This document shows, in pieces, positions 41,701 to 50,361 of a stretch of DNA of 64,000 nt (the first letter of the stretch is position 1; every line of letters begins with the position of its first letter). The notes under the pieces are model-generated. The model did no database searches, was not told the origin of the DNA, and saw nothing but the letters and a program-made list of their open reading frames with translations. The position numbers and the translations under genes were made by a program. Source of the DNA: CAWEHU01 sp963808965 (GTDB lineage Bacteria > Pseudomonadota > Alphaproteobacteria > Acetobacterales > Acetobacteraceae); NCBI GenBank assembly GCA_963808965.1, contig CAWEHU010000030.1, positions 145,036 to 209,035 of the forward strand. Reading direction: 5' to 3'.

Positions 41701-43347
41701 CAGGCTGTCGATCGGCGGGTTCGTCACCTGACTGAACGCTTGCCGGAAGTAGTGGTGCAGGCCGCGATAGCGGGTAGACAACACCGCGATCGGCGTGTCG
41801 TCTCCCATGCTGCCGACCGCCTCTTGCCCCTCCTCCACCATCGGGTGGAGAATCATCTCCAGTTCCTCGAGCGTGAAGCCGACCGCGAGCTGGCGCCGCC
41901 GGAGCTCCTCTCCTTCGTACAGCACCGGCTCCGGCGCATCGGTCTTCACGATGCTGTCGATCTGCACGATGCGCTTGGTCCAGTCACCGAAGGAATGCCG
42001 CGCGGCAAGCGTGTCTTTCAGCTGCTCGTCGCGGTAGAAGCGCGAGGATTCCAGATCGACGCCGATTGTCTGGCCCGGACCGACGCGGCCTTTCTCGGCG
42101 ACATTGTCCCCGTTCAGCTTCACCATGCCGGTCTCGGAGCCGACGATCAGCATCGCGTCGTTGGTGACGGTGTAGCGGAGCGGGCGGAGGCCGTTGCGGT
42201 CGAGACCCGCGATCACCCAACGCCCGTCGGTCGCGGCGATCGCCGCCGGCCCATCCCAGGGCTCCATGACCGCATTGCAATAGAGGAACAGGTCCCGGTG
42301 CGCCTTCGGCATGGTCGCATCGTTGCCGATGCTCGGCGGAATCATCAGCGCCTTGGCCATCGGCGCATCGCGCCCGCCGCGTACCAACAGCTCGAACACG
42401 TTATCGAGCGTCGCGGTATCGGAGCCGCCGGCCTGCACCACGGGTTTGATATCATCGACGAACGCCCCGAGCGCGCCGCTCGCGAGCCGCGTCTCGTGGC
42501 TCTTCATCCAGTTGATATTGCCGGTGACGGTATTGATCTCGCCGTTATGCGCGAGCATCCGGAACGGCTGCGCCAGCCGCCAGGTCGGGAAGGTGTTGGT
42601 GGAATAGCGCTGGTGATAGATCGCGAAGCGCGAGACGAAGCGCGGATCGAGCAGGTCGGGATAAAACAGGCTCAGGCTCTCGGCCAGGAACATCCCCTTG
42701 TAGATGATCGAGCGGGAGGACAGCGAGCAGAAGTAGAGATCCGGGATCTGCGCCGCGATCGCCTGCTTCTCGATCCGGCGGCGGATCACGTACAGGTCGC
42801 GCTCGAACTCGTCGTCGCCGGAACCCTTCGGGTTCCAGATCATGATCTGCTCGATCTCGGGCCGCGTCGCGTTGGCCTTCTCGCCGATGCACTCGACATT
42901 GATAGGCACCTGCCGCCAGCCGTAGATCGCGTATCCGAAATTCAGGATCTCGGTCTCGACGATCTGGCGGCAACGCTCCTGCGCGCCGAGATCGGTTTTC
43001 GGCATGAACACCTGGCCCACCGCGATAGGCCCCGGCATCAGCTTGCTGCCGCTACGCTCGACCGCCGCCGCGAAGAAGTTCTGCGGGATCTCGATGTGGA
43101 TACCCGCGCCATCACCGGTTTTGCCGTCCGCGTCCACCGCGCCGCGATGCCACACGGCCTTGAGGGCGTTGATTCCAGCCTCGACCACGTCGCGCCGCTT
43201 GCGGCCGTCCAGCGCGGCGATCACGCCGACGCCACAGGAATCGTGCTCCTGTGCGGGATCGTAGGTGCCGGAGAGCGTGGCCGCGTTGGCGTTCCAGGCA
43301 GCGATGAATTCGGCGCCGGATTCGACGATCTCGGTCATGCCCGTCAC
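38797..43347 (-). CDS. gltB: Glutamate synthase large subunit
   Basis: 1516 residues, NADPH-glutamate synthase alpha subunit. Cys38 (HDSCGVGVIA) is the glutaminase nucleophile exposed after removal of a ~37-residue propeptide. FMN/synthase-domain motifs (ISPPPHHDIYSIEDLAQLI, GIKTGRDVVIAAMLGAEEFG), the 3Fe-4S Cys cluster (MGCIMVRQCHSNTCPVG) and the C-terminal GXGXG beta-helix domain (TVVILGPVGDNFGAGFTGG) are all present. It transfers the glutamine amide to 2-oxoglutarate together with GltD. gltD lies upstream and overlaps by four bases. Confidence 0.97.
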   Translation of the reverse strand: MTGMTEIVESGAEFIAAWNANAATLSGTYDPAQEHDSCGVGVIAALDGRKRRDVVEAGINALKAVWHRGAVDADGKTGDGAGIHIEIPQNFFAAAVERSGSKLMPGPIAVGQVFMPKTDLGAQERCRQIVETEILNFGYAIYGWRQVPINVECIGEKANATRPEIEQIMIWNPKGSGDDEFERDLYVIRRRIEKQAIAAQIPDLYFCSLSSRSIIYKGMFLAESLSLFYPDLLDPRFVSRFAIYHQRYSTNTFPTWRLAQPFRMLAHNGEINTVTGNINWMKSHETRLASGALGAFVDDIKPVVQAGGSDTATLDNVFELLVRGGRDAPMAKALMIPPSIGNDATMPKAHRDLFLYCNAVMEPWDGPAAIAATDGRWVIAGLDRNGLRPLRYTVTNDAMLIVGSETGMVKLNGDNVAEKGRVGPGQTIGVDLESSRFYRDEQLKDTLAARHSFGDWTKRIVQIDSIVKTDAPEPVLYEGEELRRRQLAVGFTLEELEMILHPMVEEGQEAVGSMGDDTPIAVLSTRYRGLHHYFRQAFSQVTNPPIDSLRETRVMTLKTRLGNLGNVLDEDASQCDLLQLESPVLSNAEFAAMREFMGGSACVVDCTFPAAEGEAGLRAALERIRREAEEGVRAGCTHVILTDENDGPERAPIPMILAAGGVHTHLVRQSLRTFTSLNVRSAECMDVHYFAVLIGVGATTVNAYLAQETIADRHRRGLFGDITLKAAIQRYKKAVDKGLLKVMSKMGISVISSYRGGYSFEAIGLSRALVAEFFPGMQSRISGIGLSGVARKVLELHEAAWGADTVTLPVGGIYKLRRRGEAHGFEGNLIHTLQTAVATDSYAAYHRYAEAVRRLPPIALRDLLDFRLDLCKPISVDEVESITEIRKRLVAPGISLGALSPEAHETLSIAMNRIGARSDSGEGGEDPVRAKPRPNGDNASSAIKQIASGRFGVTAEYLNNCREIEIKIAQGAKPGEGGQLPGFKVSALIAKLRHSTPGVMLISPPPHHDIYSIEDLAQLIYDLKQINPDASVCVKLVARSGIGTIAAGVAKAKADAILISGHVGGTGASPQSSIKYAGLPWEMGLSEAHQVLMLNRLRHRVTLRTDGGIKTGRDVVIAAMLGAEEFGIGTASLVAMGCIMVRQCHSNTCPVGVCTQDEKLRAKFEGSPEKVINLFSFIAEDVRNILASLGVRTLAEVIGRTDLLHQVSRGSELLDDLDLNPLMAQADPGPYARYCTLSGRNEVPETLDAQMIADAAPLFDRGEKMQLQYTIRNTHRAIGTKISSRITRRFGMAGLQAGHLAVRLRGSAGQSLGAFAVQGLKLEVLGDANDYVGKGLSGATIVVRPPPSTTLRSNENTIIGNTVLYGATAGALFAAGQAGERFAVRNSGADAVIEGCGSNACEYMTGGTVVILGPVGDNFGAGFTGGMAFLYDPDDLFTMRVNPDTLIWQRLAHPHWERALHALVTTHVAETSSRYAARLLHDWDRALPHMWQIVPKEYVKYLPVPLAEPAAAALRA

Positions 43348-44780
43348 TCCGCCGCGACCGCGAGGGCCGCCTGGTTTTGCAGGTAATCGTGGATCTGTGC
43401 CGCCGCGTCCCGTCCGTCACGGATCGCCCAGACAACGAGACTGGCGCCGCGAACGATGTCGCCGGCGGCGAACACGCCGGGCAAGCTGGTCATGAAACTG
43501 CGGTGATTGATCCTCAGCGTGCCCCAGCGGCTGACGTCCAGTGCCGGCTCGCCGAACATGCCGGGCAAGTCCTCGGGATCGAAGCCGAGCGCCTTGATGA
43601 CCAGATCCGCTTCGAGGGTGAAGTGGCTGCCCTCCAGCGGCTCGACCGACTGGCGGCCGGAGGAATCGGGCAGGCCGAGATGCATCCGCACCGACCGCAC
43701 GCCCCTGACGCTCGTATCGCCGCGGAAAGCCTCCGGCGCCGAGAGCCAGACGAACTCAATGCCCTCTTCTTCCGCGTTTTTCACCTCGCGCATGGAGCCG
43801 GGCATGTTCGCCTTGTCCCGTCGATAGAGGCAGCGCACGGATTTGGCGCCCTGGCGAACGGCGGTGCGGACGCAGTCCATCGCGGTATCGCCGCCGCCGA
43901 TCACGACCACGTCCTTGCCGTTCGCATTCAGCACGCCGGAGGCGAACGCCGGGACGGTCTCGCCAAGCCCGTCGCGATTGGAGGCAACGAGATATTCGAG
44001 CGCCGGCACGATGCCCGGGAGCCCGGAGCCGGGTCCGCCAATGTCGCGCGCCTTATAGACGCCCGTTGCGATGAGCACGGCGTCGTGGCGGGCGCGCAGC
44101 TCGGAAAAGCCGATATCCTTCCCGACCGAACAATTCAGGGTGAAGCGGATGCCGGATTCTTCGAACAGCCTCCAGCGCCGCAGCACGACCTCCTTCTCCA
44201 GCTTGAAATTGGGGATGCCGTACATCATCAGCCCGCCGACCCGGTCGTAGCGGTCGTAGACCTGCACCTGATAGCCCCGACGCCGGAGCTGCTCGGCTGC
44301 CGCCAGCCCGCCAGGCCCCGCGCCGATGACTCCGACCGACCGGTCCAGCTCGCGCCGCGGGCGGATCGGCTTCACCCAGCCATGCTCGAACGCCGTGTCG
44401 GTGATGTATTTCTCGACCGCGCCGATCGTGACGCTCTCGAATCCCTTCTCGATGACGCAGTTGCCCTCGCAGAGACGATCCTGCGGGCAGATGCGGCCAC
44501 AAATCTCGGGAAAGTTGTTGGTCGCCGAGCTGACCTCGTACGCTTCCTCCAGCCGGCCCTCGGCGGTCAGCTTCAGCCAGTCGGGGATGTGGTTGTGCAG
44601 GGGGCAATGGATCGAGCAGAAAGGCACCCCGCATTGGCTACAGCGGCTGGACTGCGCCGCCGCTTCCCGTTCGGCGAACGAACGGTAGATTTCGCCGAAG
44701 TCGGTCCGTCGCTCGGCGGCCGTCCGCTTGGACGGCATCTGTTGGGGGACGCTGACGAATTTCAGCATTCGCTCGGGCAT
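43344..44780 (-). CDS. gltD: Glutamate synthase small subunit
   Basis: 478 residues. ATG 44780 (MPERMLKFVSVPQQMP) has GGAGGG seven bases upstream; an upstream start is less likely. The N-terminal Cys clusters for two 4Fe-4S centres (CSQCGVPFC, CPLHNHIP, CGRICPQDRLCEGNC) are followed by the FAD-binding GVIGAGPGGLAAAEQL and the NADPH-binding VVVIGGGDTAMDC. It feeds electrons from NADPH to GltB. gltD-gltB form one operon, gltD first. The 185-base region upstream holds no promoter I could pick with confidence. Confidence 0.97.
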   Translation of the reverse strand: MPERMLKFVSVPQQMPSKRTAAERRTDFGEIYRSFAEREAAAQSSRCSQCGVPFCSIHCPLHNHIPDWLKLTAEGRLEEAYEVSSATNNFPEICGRICPQDRLCEGNCVIEKGFESVTIGAVEKYITDTAFEHGWVKPIRPRRELDRSVGVIGAGPGGLAAAEQLRRRGYQVQVYDRYDRVGGLMMYGIPNFKLEKEVVLRRWRLFEESGIRFTLNCSVGKDIGFSELRARHDAVLIATGVYKARDIGGPGSGLPGIVPALEYLVASNRDGLGETVPAFASGVLNANGKDVVVIGGGDTAMDCVRTAVRQGAKSVRCLYRRDKANMPGSMREVKNAEEEGIEFVWLSAPEAFRGDTSVRGVRSVRMHLGLPDSSGRQSVEPLEGSHFTLEADLVIKALGFDPEDLPGMFGEPALDVSRWGTLRINHRSFMTSLPGVFAAGDIVRGASLVVWAIRDGRDAAAQIHDYLQNQAALAVAAE

Positions 44781-44965
44781 CGGACACCCTCCGGTTTGGA
44801 GCAGCTGTGACGGTGGCTGCACCGGCCAGGCACGATTGAGGCCGACGCCAAAACTTACGTCACTCCGGATAGCGTGAGACGAGTCTTTTTTGCAGCAGCT
44901 AAGTCAGGGATGCTGACCAAGGTGGCCAAATTTCACACGGTTGTGAGAGTACCCGTCTCCACGTC

Positions 44966-45961
44966 CTACGGAGGAAGGTCCGCTGCGGTCCCTTTTAGCT
45001 CCTCTGGCACGATGTCGCGCTTGCCTCCGCCAGGCCGGAACCGTCGGAGATAGGAGGGGACGGCGAGCTCCACCGGGGTCGGGACAATCCCGAGTTCGGG
45101 CAAGCCAGGTACACCCGGCGAGACCACGTTATCTCTGGCGAGCATCAGTAGCTGGTCCCGGGTCAGCAGCTTCCCCGGCAAGCGTTCGAGGAAGACCGCC
45201 TGCAATCGGGCCAATGCAGGCGGGATATTCAGGAGCACGCGCTTCCGTCGCGTCTCCTCGAGGATGTAAGTCAGGATTTCGCGGAAGGTCCAAACCCGCG
45301 GGCCGCCGAGTTCGTAAAGTGCTCCGGCCGCATCGCTCCGGTGAGGGGCGGCCACCGCGGCGTCCGCCACATCGCCCACGAAAACGGGTTGCATGCGCGC
45401 GTTGCCGGCGATGACCGGCATCACGGGAGAAACCTCGGCCAATGCGGCGAAGCGGTTGAAGAACTGGTCCTCCGCCCCGAATACGATAGACGGCCGAAGA
45501 ATGGTCGCCCCTGCGAAATTCTCGCGCACGGCCTGTTCGCCCCGGCCCTTGCTCGCGCCGTAATGGCTCGGGCTCGCCGGGTCCGCCCCGATCGCGGACA
45601 TATGGACCAGTCCCGCCGCGCCCGCCGCCGCCGACAACCGGGCGACGGTGGCGGCGCCCTGGACGTGAACACGGTCGAAATCCCCGCGCCGTCCTTCAGC
45701 CAGAATCCCGACGAGATTGACGACGAGGTCGGCATCCTGCACGGCGCGCTGCACGGTGGCCTCGTTGGCGAGCGTGGCGTAGAGCGGCACCACCTGGCCC
45801 ACGGCTCCCATCGGTTTCAGAAACAGCGCCGCCTCCGGGTCGCGCACCGCGACCCGCACGACATAGCCCCGCTGGGCCAGGCGCTTCACGACATAGCGGC
45901 CGATGAATCCGGAGCCGCCGAATACCGCCGCCACGCTGCGGGTCGTCCCCTGTGGGATCAT
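44966..45961 (-). CDS. NDUFA9-like NAD(P)-dependent epimerase/dehydratase family protein
   Basis: 331 residues, atypical short-chain dehydrogenase of the complex I NDUFA9/YfcH-like group. The Rossmann motif is VFGGSGFIGRYVVKRLAQRG. LVHMSAIGAD replaces the Ser of the usual triad and SHYGASKGRGEQ gives the YxxxK. FNRFAALAEVSPVMPVI is typical of this group. It has been linked to respiratory complex I stability or ubiquinone metabolism in related organisms; which applies here is unknown. Divergent from the tRNA-Leu gene. Confidence 0.88.
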   Translation of the reverse strand: MIPQGTTRSVAAVFGGSGFIGRYVVKRLAQRGYVVRVAVRDPEAALFLKPMGAVGQVVPLYATLANEATVQRAVQDADLVVNLVGILAEGRRGDFDRVHVQGAATVARLSAAAGAAGLVHMSAIGADPASPSHYGASKGRGEQAVRENFAGATILRPSIVFGAEDQFFNRFAALAEVSPVMPVIAGNARMQPVFVGDVADAAVAAPHRSDAAGALYELGGPRVWTFREILTYILEETRRKRVLLNIPPALARLQAVFLERLPGKLLTRDQLLMLARDNVVSPGVPGLPELGIVPTPVELAVPSYLRRFRPGGGKRDIVPEELKGTAADLPP

Positions 45962-46128
45962 CGCTGCCGCTCCTTGTTACCTCGTCCTTGATAAAGAGCA
46001 GGCCTCGGCCCCTCAAGCGCCCTCGGCTCAACTGCGTTCTGGGCTTTCCCGTTGACGGGTTCGGGCCGCGGGGGCTACATCGCCCGCCCGCCGAATTGCC
46101 CGTCGGCACGCGGCGAGCCCGCACCTAT

Positions 46129-46215
46129 GCCCAGGTGGCGGAATTGGTAGACGCGCAGGTTTCAGGTACCTGTGGCCGCAAGGTCGTGGAAGTTCGAGTC
46201 TTCTCCTGGGCACCA
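46129..46215 (+). tRNA. tRNA-Leu (anticodon CAG)
   Basis: An 87-base gene including an encoded CCA (46213-46215). The acceptor stem GCCCAGG (46129-46135) pairs with CCTGGGC (46205-46211) and the discriminator is A. The D-loop GAATTGGTAGA, anticodon stem CAGGT/ACCTG with loop TTCAGGT (anticodon CAG), a long class II variable arm and the T-loop GTTCGAGTC are all visible. The long variable arm fits leucine. Confidence 0.97.
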
Positions 46216-46275
46216 AAGCATGATCAGAGGTCAGGTCTCAGTGGTTGGCAGCGGGCCGTGAGCCTCACCCAGTTC

Positions 46276-46911
46276 ATGCCCGGCGCGACCCTCCATCTGC
46301 ATCGGCACGACCTGCCCGATACGGTCGACCTCGGCCCGGTCGTGGCGGTGGACACCGAGACGATGGGACTCGATCCGCATCGCGACCGGCTTTGCCTCGT
46401 CCAGCTTTCGGCCGGGGACGGCCACGCTCATCTGGTCCAACTCCTGCCGGTCGGGCTTGGCGGTCGCGGGTTCGACTGCCCTAATTTACGGCGGCTACTG
46501 GCCGATCCCGGTGTGGTCAAGCTGATGCACTTCGCCCGTTTCGATGTGGCCGTGCTCCAGCACAGCCTCGGCATTTCGGTCTCGCCGGTACGCTGCACGA
46601 AGATCGCATCGAAGCTCGTCCGGACGTTCACGGATCGGCATGGGCTTCGCGATCTCTGCCGCGAGCTGCTGGGCGTCGATCTCTCCAAGCAGCAGCAATC
46701 GTCGGATTGGGGAGCCCCGGACCTGACGGCGGAGCAACTCGCCTACGCCGCGTCCGACGTGCTCCATCTGCACGCGCTTTGGGCCAAGCTGGAGGCGTTG
46801 CTGGTACGCGAGAATCGCCTGGCCTTGGCTGAAGCGTGCTTTGCCTTTCTGCCCGCGCGTGGCTCGCTCGATCTGCTCGGCTATGCGGATCCCGATATCT
46901 TCGCGCACTGA
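46276..46911 (+). CDS. Ribonuclease D-type 3'-5' exonuclease
   Basis: 211 residues from ATG 46276; GTG 46258 would add six residues. It has a DEDDy exonuclease domain: VAVDTETMGLDP (Asp-x-Glu), LMHFARFDVAVL (Asp) and QLAYAASDVLHLHAL (Tyr-x3-Asp). It lacks the HRDC domains of the ~375-residue E. coli enzyme, as is common in alphaproteobacterial short RNase D. Likely role: 3' trimming of tRNA and small RNA precursors. It lies 60 bases after tRNA-Leu, so the two may share a transcript. Confidence 0.92.
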   Translation: MPGATLHLHRHDLPDTVDLGPVVAVDTETMGLDPHRDRLCLVQLSAGDGHAHLVQLLPVGLGGRGFDCPNLRRLLADPGVVKLMHFARFDVAVLQHSLGISVSPVRCTKIASKLVRTFTDRHGLRDLCRELLGVDLSKQQQSSDWGAPDLTAEQLAYAASDVLHLHALWAKLEALLVRENRLALAEACFAFLPARGSLDLLGYADPDIFAH

Positions 46912-47041
46912 TGCGGTCGTAGCCACGCGGTCGGGAACATCGGGAACGATTGTCGGGCTGAAACTTCCAGCTTACTTGCTATGATCTACAAACGTGACCC
47001 GAGGGTCGGTTTGGAGACAGGTCGGCAGATGGAGGTGCGCA

Positions 47042-47387
47042 ATGGAGAGGGACAAGAACCGAACGGAGCCGTCGCGCGCAGTGTTGTGTGTGGCGGAGGG
47101 TTCCGAGGGGGAATGGGAGGCCATCTGCCTCGACCTTCGATCTTGCGGTGCAAGGTAAGTCATTCGACGAGGTGTACCAGAAGCTGAACGATCAGGTTTA
47201 CCTGTATCTGGATGGGGTGATGGCACTCCCAAAAGCGGACCGGCAGAGGCTGCTGTCACGGCGAGCACCACTCAGCGTAAGGCTACCTTTCATCTGGCGT
47301 ATTCTTGGTTCGGTAATTGGACGCAAGAATGTTCGCGCACACCATGAGTATACGATTCCGATCGGACGGCCTTTGGTCACTGCGTGA
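47042..47387 (+). CDS. HicB-family antitoxin-like protein (frameshifted)
   Basis: About 114 residues after repair. ATG 47042 (MERDKNRTEPSRAVLCVAEG) reads GEWEAICLD, then breaks in a CC near 47130. Removing one C gives the HicB-like FDLAVQGKSFDEVYQKLNDQ, followed by a longer tail than the minimal HicB partial-RNase-H fold. It directly overlaps a hicA remnant (TGA/GTG overlap at 47384-47387), the usual order for hicBA-type pairs in which the antitoxin comes first. As antitoxin it would bind HicA and repress the operon. Confidence 0.7.
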
Positions 47388-47516
47388 AATATCGCGAATT
47401 CGTTCTGATTTTGAAGGCCAATGGGTTCGAGCTCGATAGAGAGCGAGGATGTCCGGCCGAGAAACTTTGCCTCGATGGTTCGGCAGTCCGGTCTGCCAAA
47501 AAAGCTGTTTCGTTAG
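47384..47516 (+). pseudogene. hicA toxin remnant with internal deletion
   Basis: GTG 47384 begins VKYREFVLILKANGFELDRE, the HicA N-terminus. About 65 bases on, another frame gives FASMVRQSGLPKKLFR and a stop at 47514-47516, the HicA C-terminus. The middle of the double-stranded-RNA-binding-like fold, about 25-30 residues that include the catalytic His (SHRQY-type) motif, is absent. A one-base error cannot explain this; it looks like a real deletion that inactivated the toxin. Confidence 0.7.
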
Positions 47517-47553
47517 CAGAACTAGGTTTGCGGGGACCGGCCGCGTCGCGCCA

Positions 47554-48658
47554 TTGAAGATTCTCGAGATCATCAACGTCGACTTCTCGCTCCGGCACTT
47601 TCTGGTGCCGCTGATGCGCGGCATCCGGGCGCGCGGGCACGAGGTGGTCGGGGCCTGCGCCGACGGCCCGCTGCTCCAGGCGGTGCGGGACGAAGGCTTC
47701 CGTATCGAGAACCTGCCGCCGATGCGCAGCCTCTCACCGGGCGAACAGATCCGGGCCTTGCGCGCCCTGCTGAGGCTGATCCGCGCCGAACGGCCGGACA
47801 TCATCCACGCTCACATGCCGATCGCGGGCTTTCTCGGCCGTATCGCCGGGCGCCTGGCCGGTGTGCCGGTGGTCGCCTACACATGTCACGGCTTCCTGTT
47901 CAACCAACCCGCGCCTTGGCCGCGACGCGCCGCCTCGCTGGCGATGGAATGGATCGGCGGCCACCTCACCGACGTATTCATGACAGTCTCCGGCGAGGAG
48001 GCGGAAGACGCGCGGCGGCTTGGCATTTCCCGACGCGCCGTGCCGGTCTGGAACGGACGCGATCCGGCAATCTACCAGCCCGATCCCGCGGCCCGCGCCC
48101 GCATTCGCGCGGCGCTCGGGGTGCCGGAGGAGCGCGTGGTGGTTACGGTCGTATCGCGCCTGGTGCGCCACAAGGGCCACCCGGAACTGCTCGCCGCGAT
48201 GAAGGACGTGCCCGGCGCGGAGTTGTGGGTCGTAGGCGAGCGGCTGACGACGGATCGGGGCGCGGATCTCGACCCTCTGTTCGCCGCCTCCGGCCTGGGC
48301 GGGCGGCTTCGGATGCTTGGCTACCGGTCGGACGTGCCCGCGGTGCTCGCGGCCTCGGATATTTTCGCGTTGCCGAGCCATTTCGAGGGACTGCCGATGT
48401 CGGTGATCGAAGCGATGCTGACCGGACTCCCCGTGGTCGCGACCGACATCCGCGGCCCCCGTGAACAGGTCCTGCCGGGCGAGACGGGACTTCTGGTTCC
48501 GCCGATGTCGATCGAGCCATTGGCGGAGGCCCTGCGGCGATTGGCCGGGGACGCGGAGCTGCGCCGCAGCATGGGGAGCCGCTGGCCGGGCCAGGGCGCT
48601 CGACCTCTACGACGAATTGCGCGTCGTGGCACGAACCCTGGACCTACTCGGGCTGTAG
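47554..48658 (+). CDS. Glycosyltransferase family 4 protein (frameshifted near C-terminus)
   Basis: About 367 residues. TTG 47554 starts MKILEIINVDFSLRHFL, the usual GT4 N-terminus. The donor-binding half has VVSRLVRHKGHPELLAAM, LWVVGERL and the EX7E-like FALPSHFEGLPMSVIEAM. The frame breaks at a GGGG run (48573-48576); dropping one G restores SMGAAGRARALDLYDELR and a stop at 48656-48658. GT-B enzymes of this type add sugars to lipid carriers or glycans. It is isolated between hicBA and purH; the acceptor is unknown. Confidence 0.88.
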
Positions 48659-48700
48659 GTTTATCCGGCGCGACACGAGCACACGCCGGATCGGATTCTC

Positions 48701-50275
48701 ATGACCGACATCATGCCCGTCCGCCGGGCGCTGATCTCCGTTTCGGACAAAACCGGGGTGGTCGGCTTGGTCCGCGCCCTCGTCGGCCGAGGTGCCGAGA
48801 TCCTGTCCACCGGCGGCTCCGCGCGGTTGCTCCGCGACGCCGGCGTAGCCGTGCGCGAGGTTTCCGAACACACCGGCTTTCCGGAAATCTTGCATGGCCG
48901 AGTGAAGACTCTGACCCCGCGGATTCACGGCGGCATTCTCGGCCGACGCGATGTGCCCAGGCATCTCGCCGAGATGCACGAACACGGCATCGCGCCGATC
49001 GACCTCGTCGCCGTCAATTTGTACCCGTTCGAGGCGACGGTCGCGCAAGGCGCCGATGAGGCCGATTGCATCGAAAACATCGACATCGGCGGACCGGCGC
49101 TGATTCGCGCGGCAGCGAAGAACCATGAGTTCGTCGTGACACTGACCGATCCGGCGCAATACGACATGACACTCGAAGAGATCGCCCGGCACGGTGGCAC
49201 GACGCACGCGCTGCGGCAGCGGCTCGCAGCCGAGGCGTATGCGCGTACCGCCGCGTATGATTCCGCTATCGCCACGTGGTTCGCGCACCGGCGCGGGGAG
49301 GCGTTCCCGGAGCGGTTCACCATCGCCGGTGCGTTGCGCCAAACGCTTCGCTATGGCGAGAACCCGCATCAGCGCGCCGCTTTCTACGTGACGGAGCGGC
49401 GACCTGGAATTGCGACCGCGATCCAGGTGCAGGGCAAGGAGCTCTCCTACAACAACCTGAACGACACGGACGCGGCGTTCGAATGCGCCGCGGAGCTCGA
49501 CGCGCCGAGCGTGGTGATCGTGAAGCACGCGAATCCCTGCGGCGTCGCGAGCGCTGCCAGGCTGGCGGAGGCATGGGAGCTGGCGCTCCGCTGCGATCCG
49601 GTCTCGGCGTTCGGTGGCGTCGTCGCGCTGAACCGTACACTGGACGCGGAATGCGCCGAGAAAATCGTTCGCATTTTCACGGAAGTGATCGTTGCGCCTG
49701 ACGCGGAGGAGGAGGCGAGGGCGGTCCTCGCCCGGAAGAAGAACCTGCGGCTACTGCTGACCGGGGGCCTGCCCGATCCCGCCGATGCCGGTCTGACCTT
49801 TCGCAGCGTCTCGGGCGGATTCCTGGCGCAGACCCGCGACAACGGCCGGATCACGCCTCAGACGCTAAGGATTGTAACGAAACGCGGACCCACCGAGGCT
49901 GAGCTGGCGGATCTCCTGTTCGCGTTCCGTGTCTGCAAGCACGTAAAGTCAAACGCGATCGTTTACGCGCGGGACGGAGCGACAGTCGGAATCGGTGCGG
50001 GGCAGATGAGCCGGGTCGATAGCGCTCGGATCGCCGCCTGGAAAAGCGCCGAGGCCGCCCGCGCGGCTGGCTTGGAGGCGCCGCTCACGCATGGCAGCGT
50101 GGTCGCCTCGGATGCCTTCTTCCCGTTCGCGGACGGGCTCGAAGCGGCTGTCGCGGCGGGTGCGACCGCGGTAATCCAGCCCGGGGGCTCGATCCGCGAC
50201 GAGGAGGTGATCGCCGCGGCCGACGCAGCCGGGATCGCGATGGTGTTCACGGGAATGCGGCATTTCCGACACTGA
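48701..50275 (+). CDS. purH: Bifunctional AICAR transformylase/IMP cyclohydrolase
   Basis: 524 residues. The N-terminal IMP cyclohydrolase domain (ALISVSDKTG, VKTLTPRIHGGILGRRD, IDLVAVNLYPF, ENIDIGGPALIRAAAKN) and C-terminal AICAR formyltransferase domain (LRYGENPHQRAAFY, VKHANPCGVA, SVSGGFLAQ, VASDAFFPFADG, IQPGGSIRDEEVI) are complete. It catalyses the last two steps of de novo IMP synthesis. The start at ATG 48701 yields MTDIMPVRRALISVSD; a start at the second Met is possible. Confidence 0.97.
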   Translation: MTDIMPVRRALISVSDKTGVVGLVRALVGRGAEILSTGGSARLLRDAGVAVREVSEHTGFPEILHGRVKTLTPRIHGGILGRRDVPRHLAEMHEHGIAPIDLVAVNLYPFEATVAQGADEADCIENIDIGGPALIRAAAKNHEFVVTLTDPAQYDMTLEEIARHGGTTHALRQRLAAEAYARTAAYDSAIATWFAHRRGEAFPERFTIAGALRQTLRYGENPHQRAAFYVTERRPGIATAIQVQGKELSYNNLNDTDAAFECAAELDAPSVVIVKHANPCGVASAARLAEAWELALRCDPVSAFGGVVALNRTLDAECAEKIVRIFTEVIVAPDAEEEARAVLARKKNLRLLLTGGLPDPADAGLTFRSVSGGFLAQTRDNGRITPQTLRIVTKRGPTEAELADLLFAFRVCKHVKSNAIVYARDGATVGIGAGQMSRVDSARIAAWKSAEAARAAGLEAPLTHGSVVASDAFFPFADGLEAAVAAGATAVIQPGGSIRDEEVIAAADAAGIAMVFTGMRHFRH

Positions 50276-50287
50276 ACGGCTCGCAGA

Positions 50288-50315
50288 TTGTGAATTTGCG
50301 AAGCATTCGCACAAT
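50288..50315 (+). promoter_or_regulatory. Palindromic Irr-like operator within the mbfA promoter
   Basis: A perfect inverted repeat TGCGAA-GCA-TTCGCA (50297-50311) has the GAA-N3-TTC core of alphaproteobacterial Irr/ICE boxes. It lies in the spacer of a plausible promoter, TTGTGA (50288-50293) and CACAAT (50310-50315), spacer 16. The outer bases ATTGT/ACAAT extend the symmetry. The gene 47 bases downstream encodes membrane-bound ferritin, a known Irr-controlled target. Binding by Irr is inferred. Confidence 0.55.
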
Positions 50316-50361
50316 CAGCGCCGTGACTTGACGCTCCCGCTCCTTCCGCCACATTCGGCCG

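Noticed and set aside
40810..43386. Very long open frame on the plus strand opposite gltB (858 codons)
   Set aside because: Arg/His/Asp-biased composition typical of the antisense shadow of a high-GC gene; gltB on the minus strand is complete and conserved.
45952..46275. N-terminal extension of the RNase D frame back to 45952
   Set aside because: The extension reads through tRNA-Leu and has no RNase D similarity; the conserved protein begins near 46276.
50328..50356. TTGACG with a 17-base spacer and ACATTC as an mbfA promoter
   Set aside because: The -10 is poor and transcription would start at the initiation codon; the promoter overlapping the palindrome fits better.
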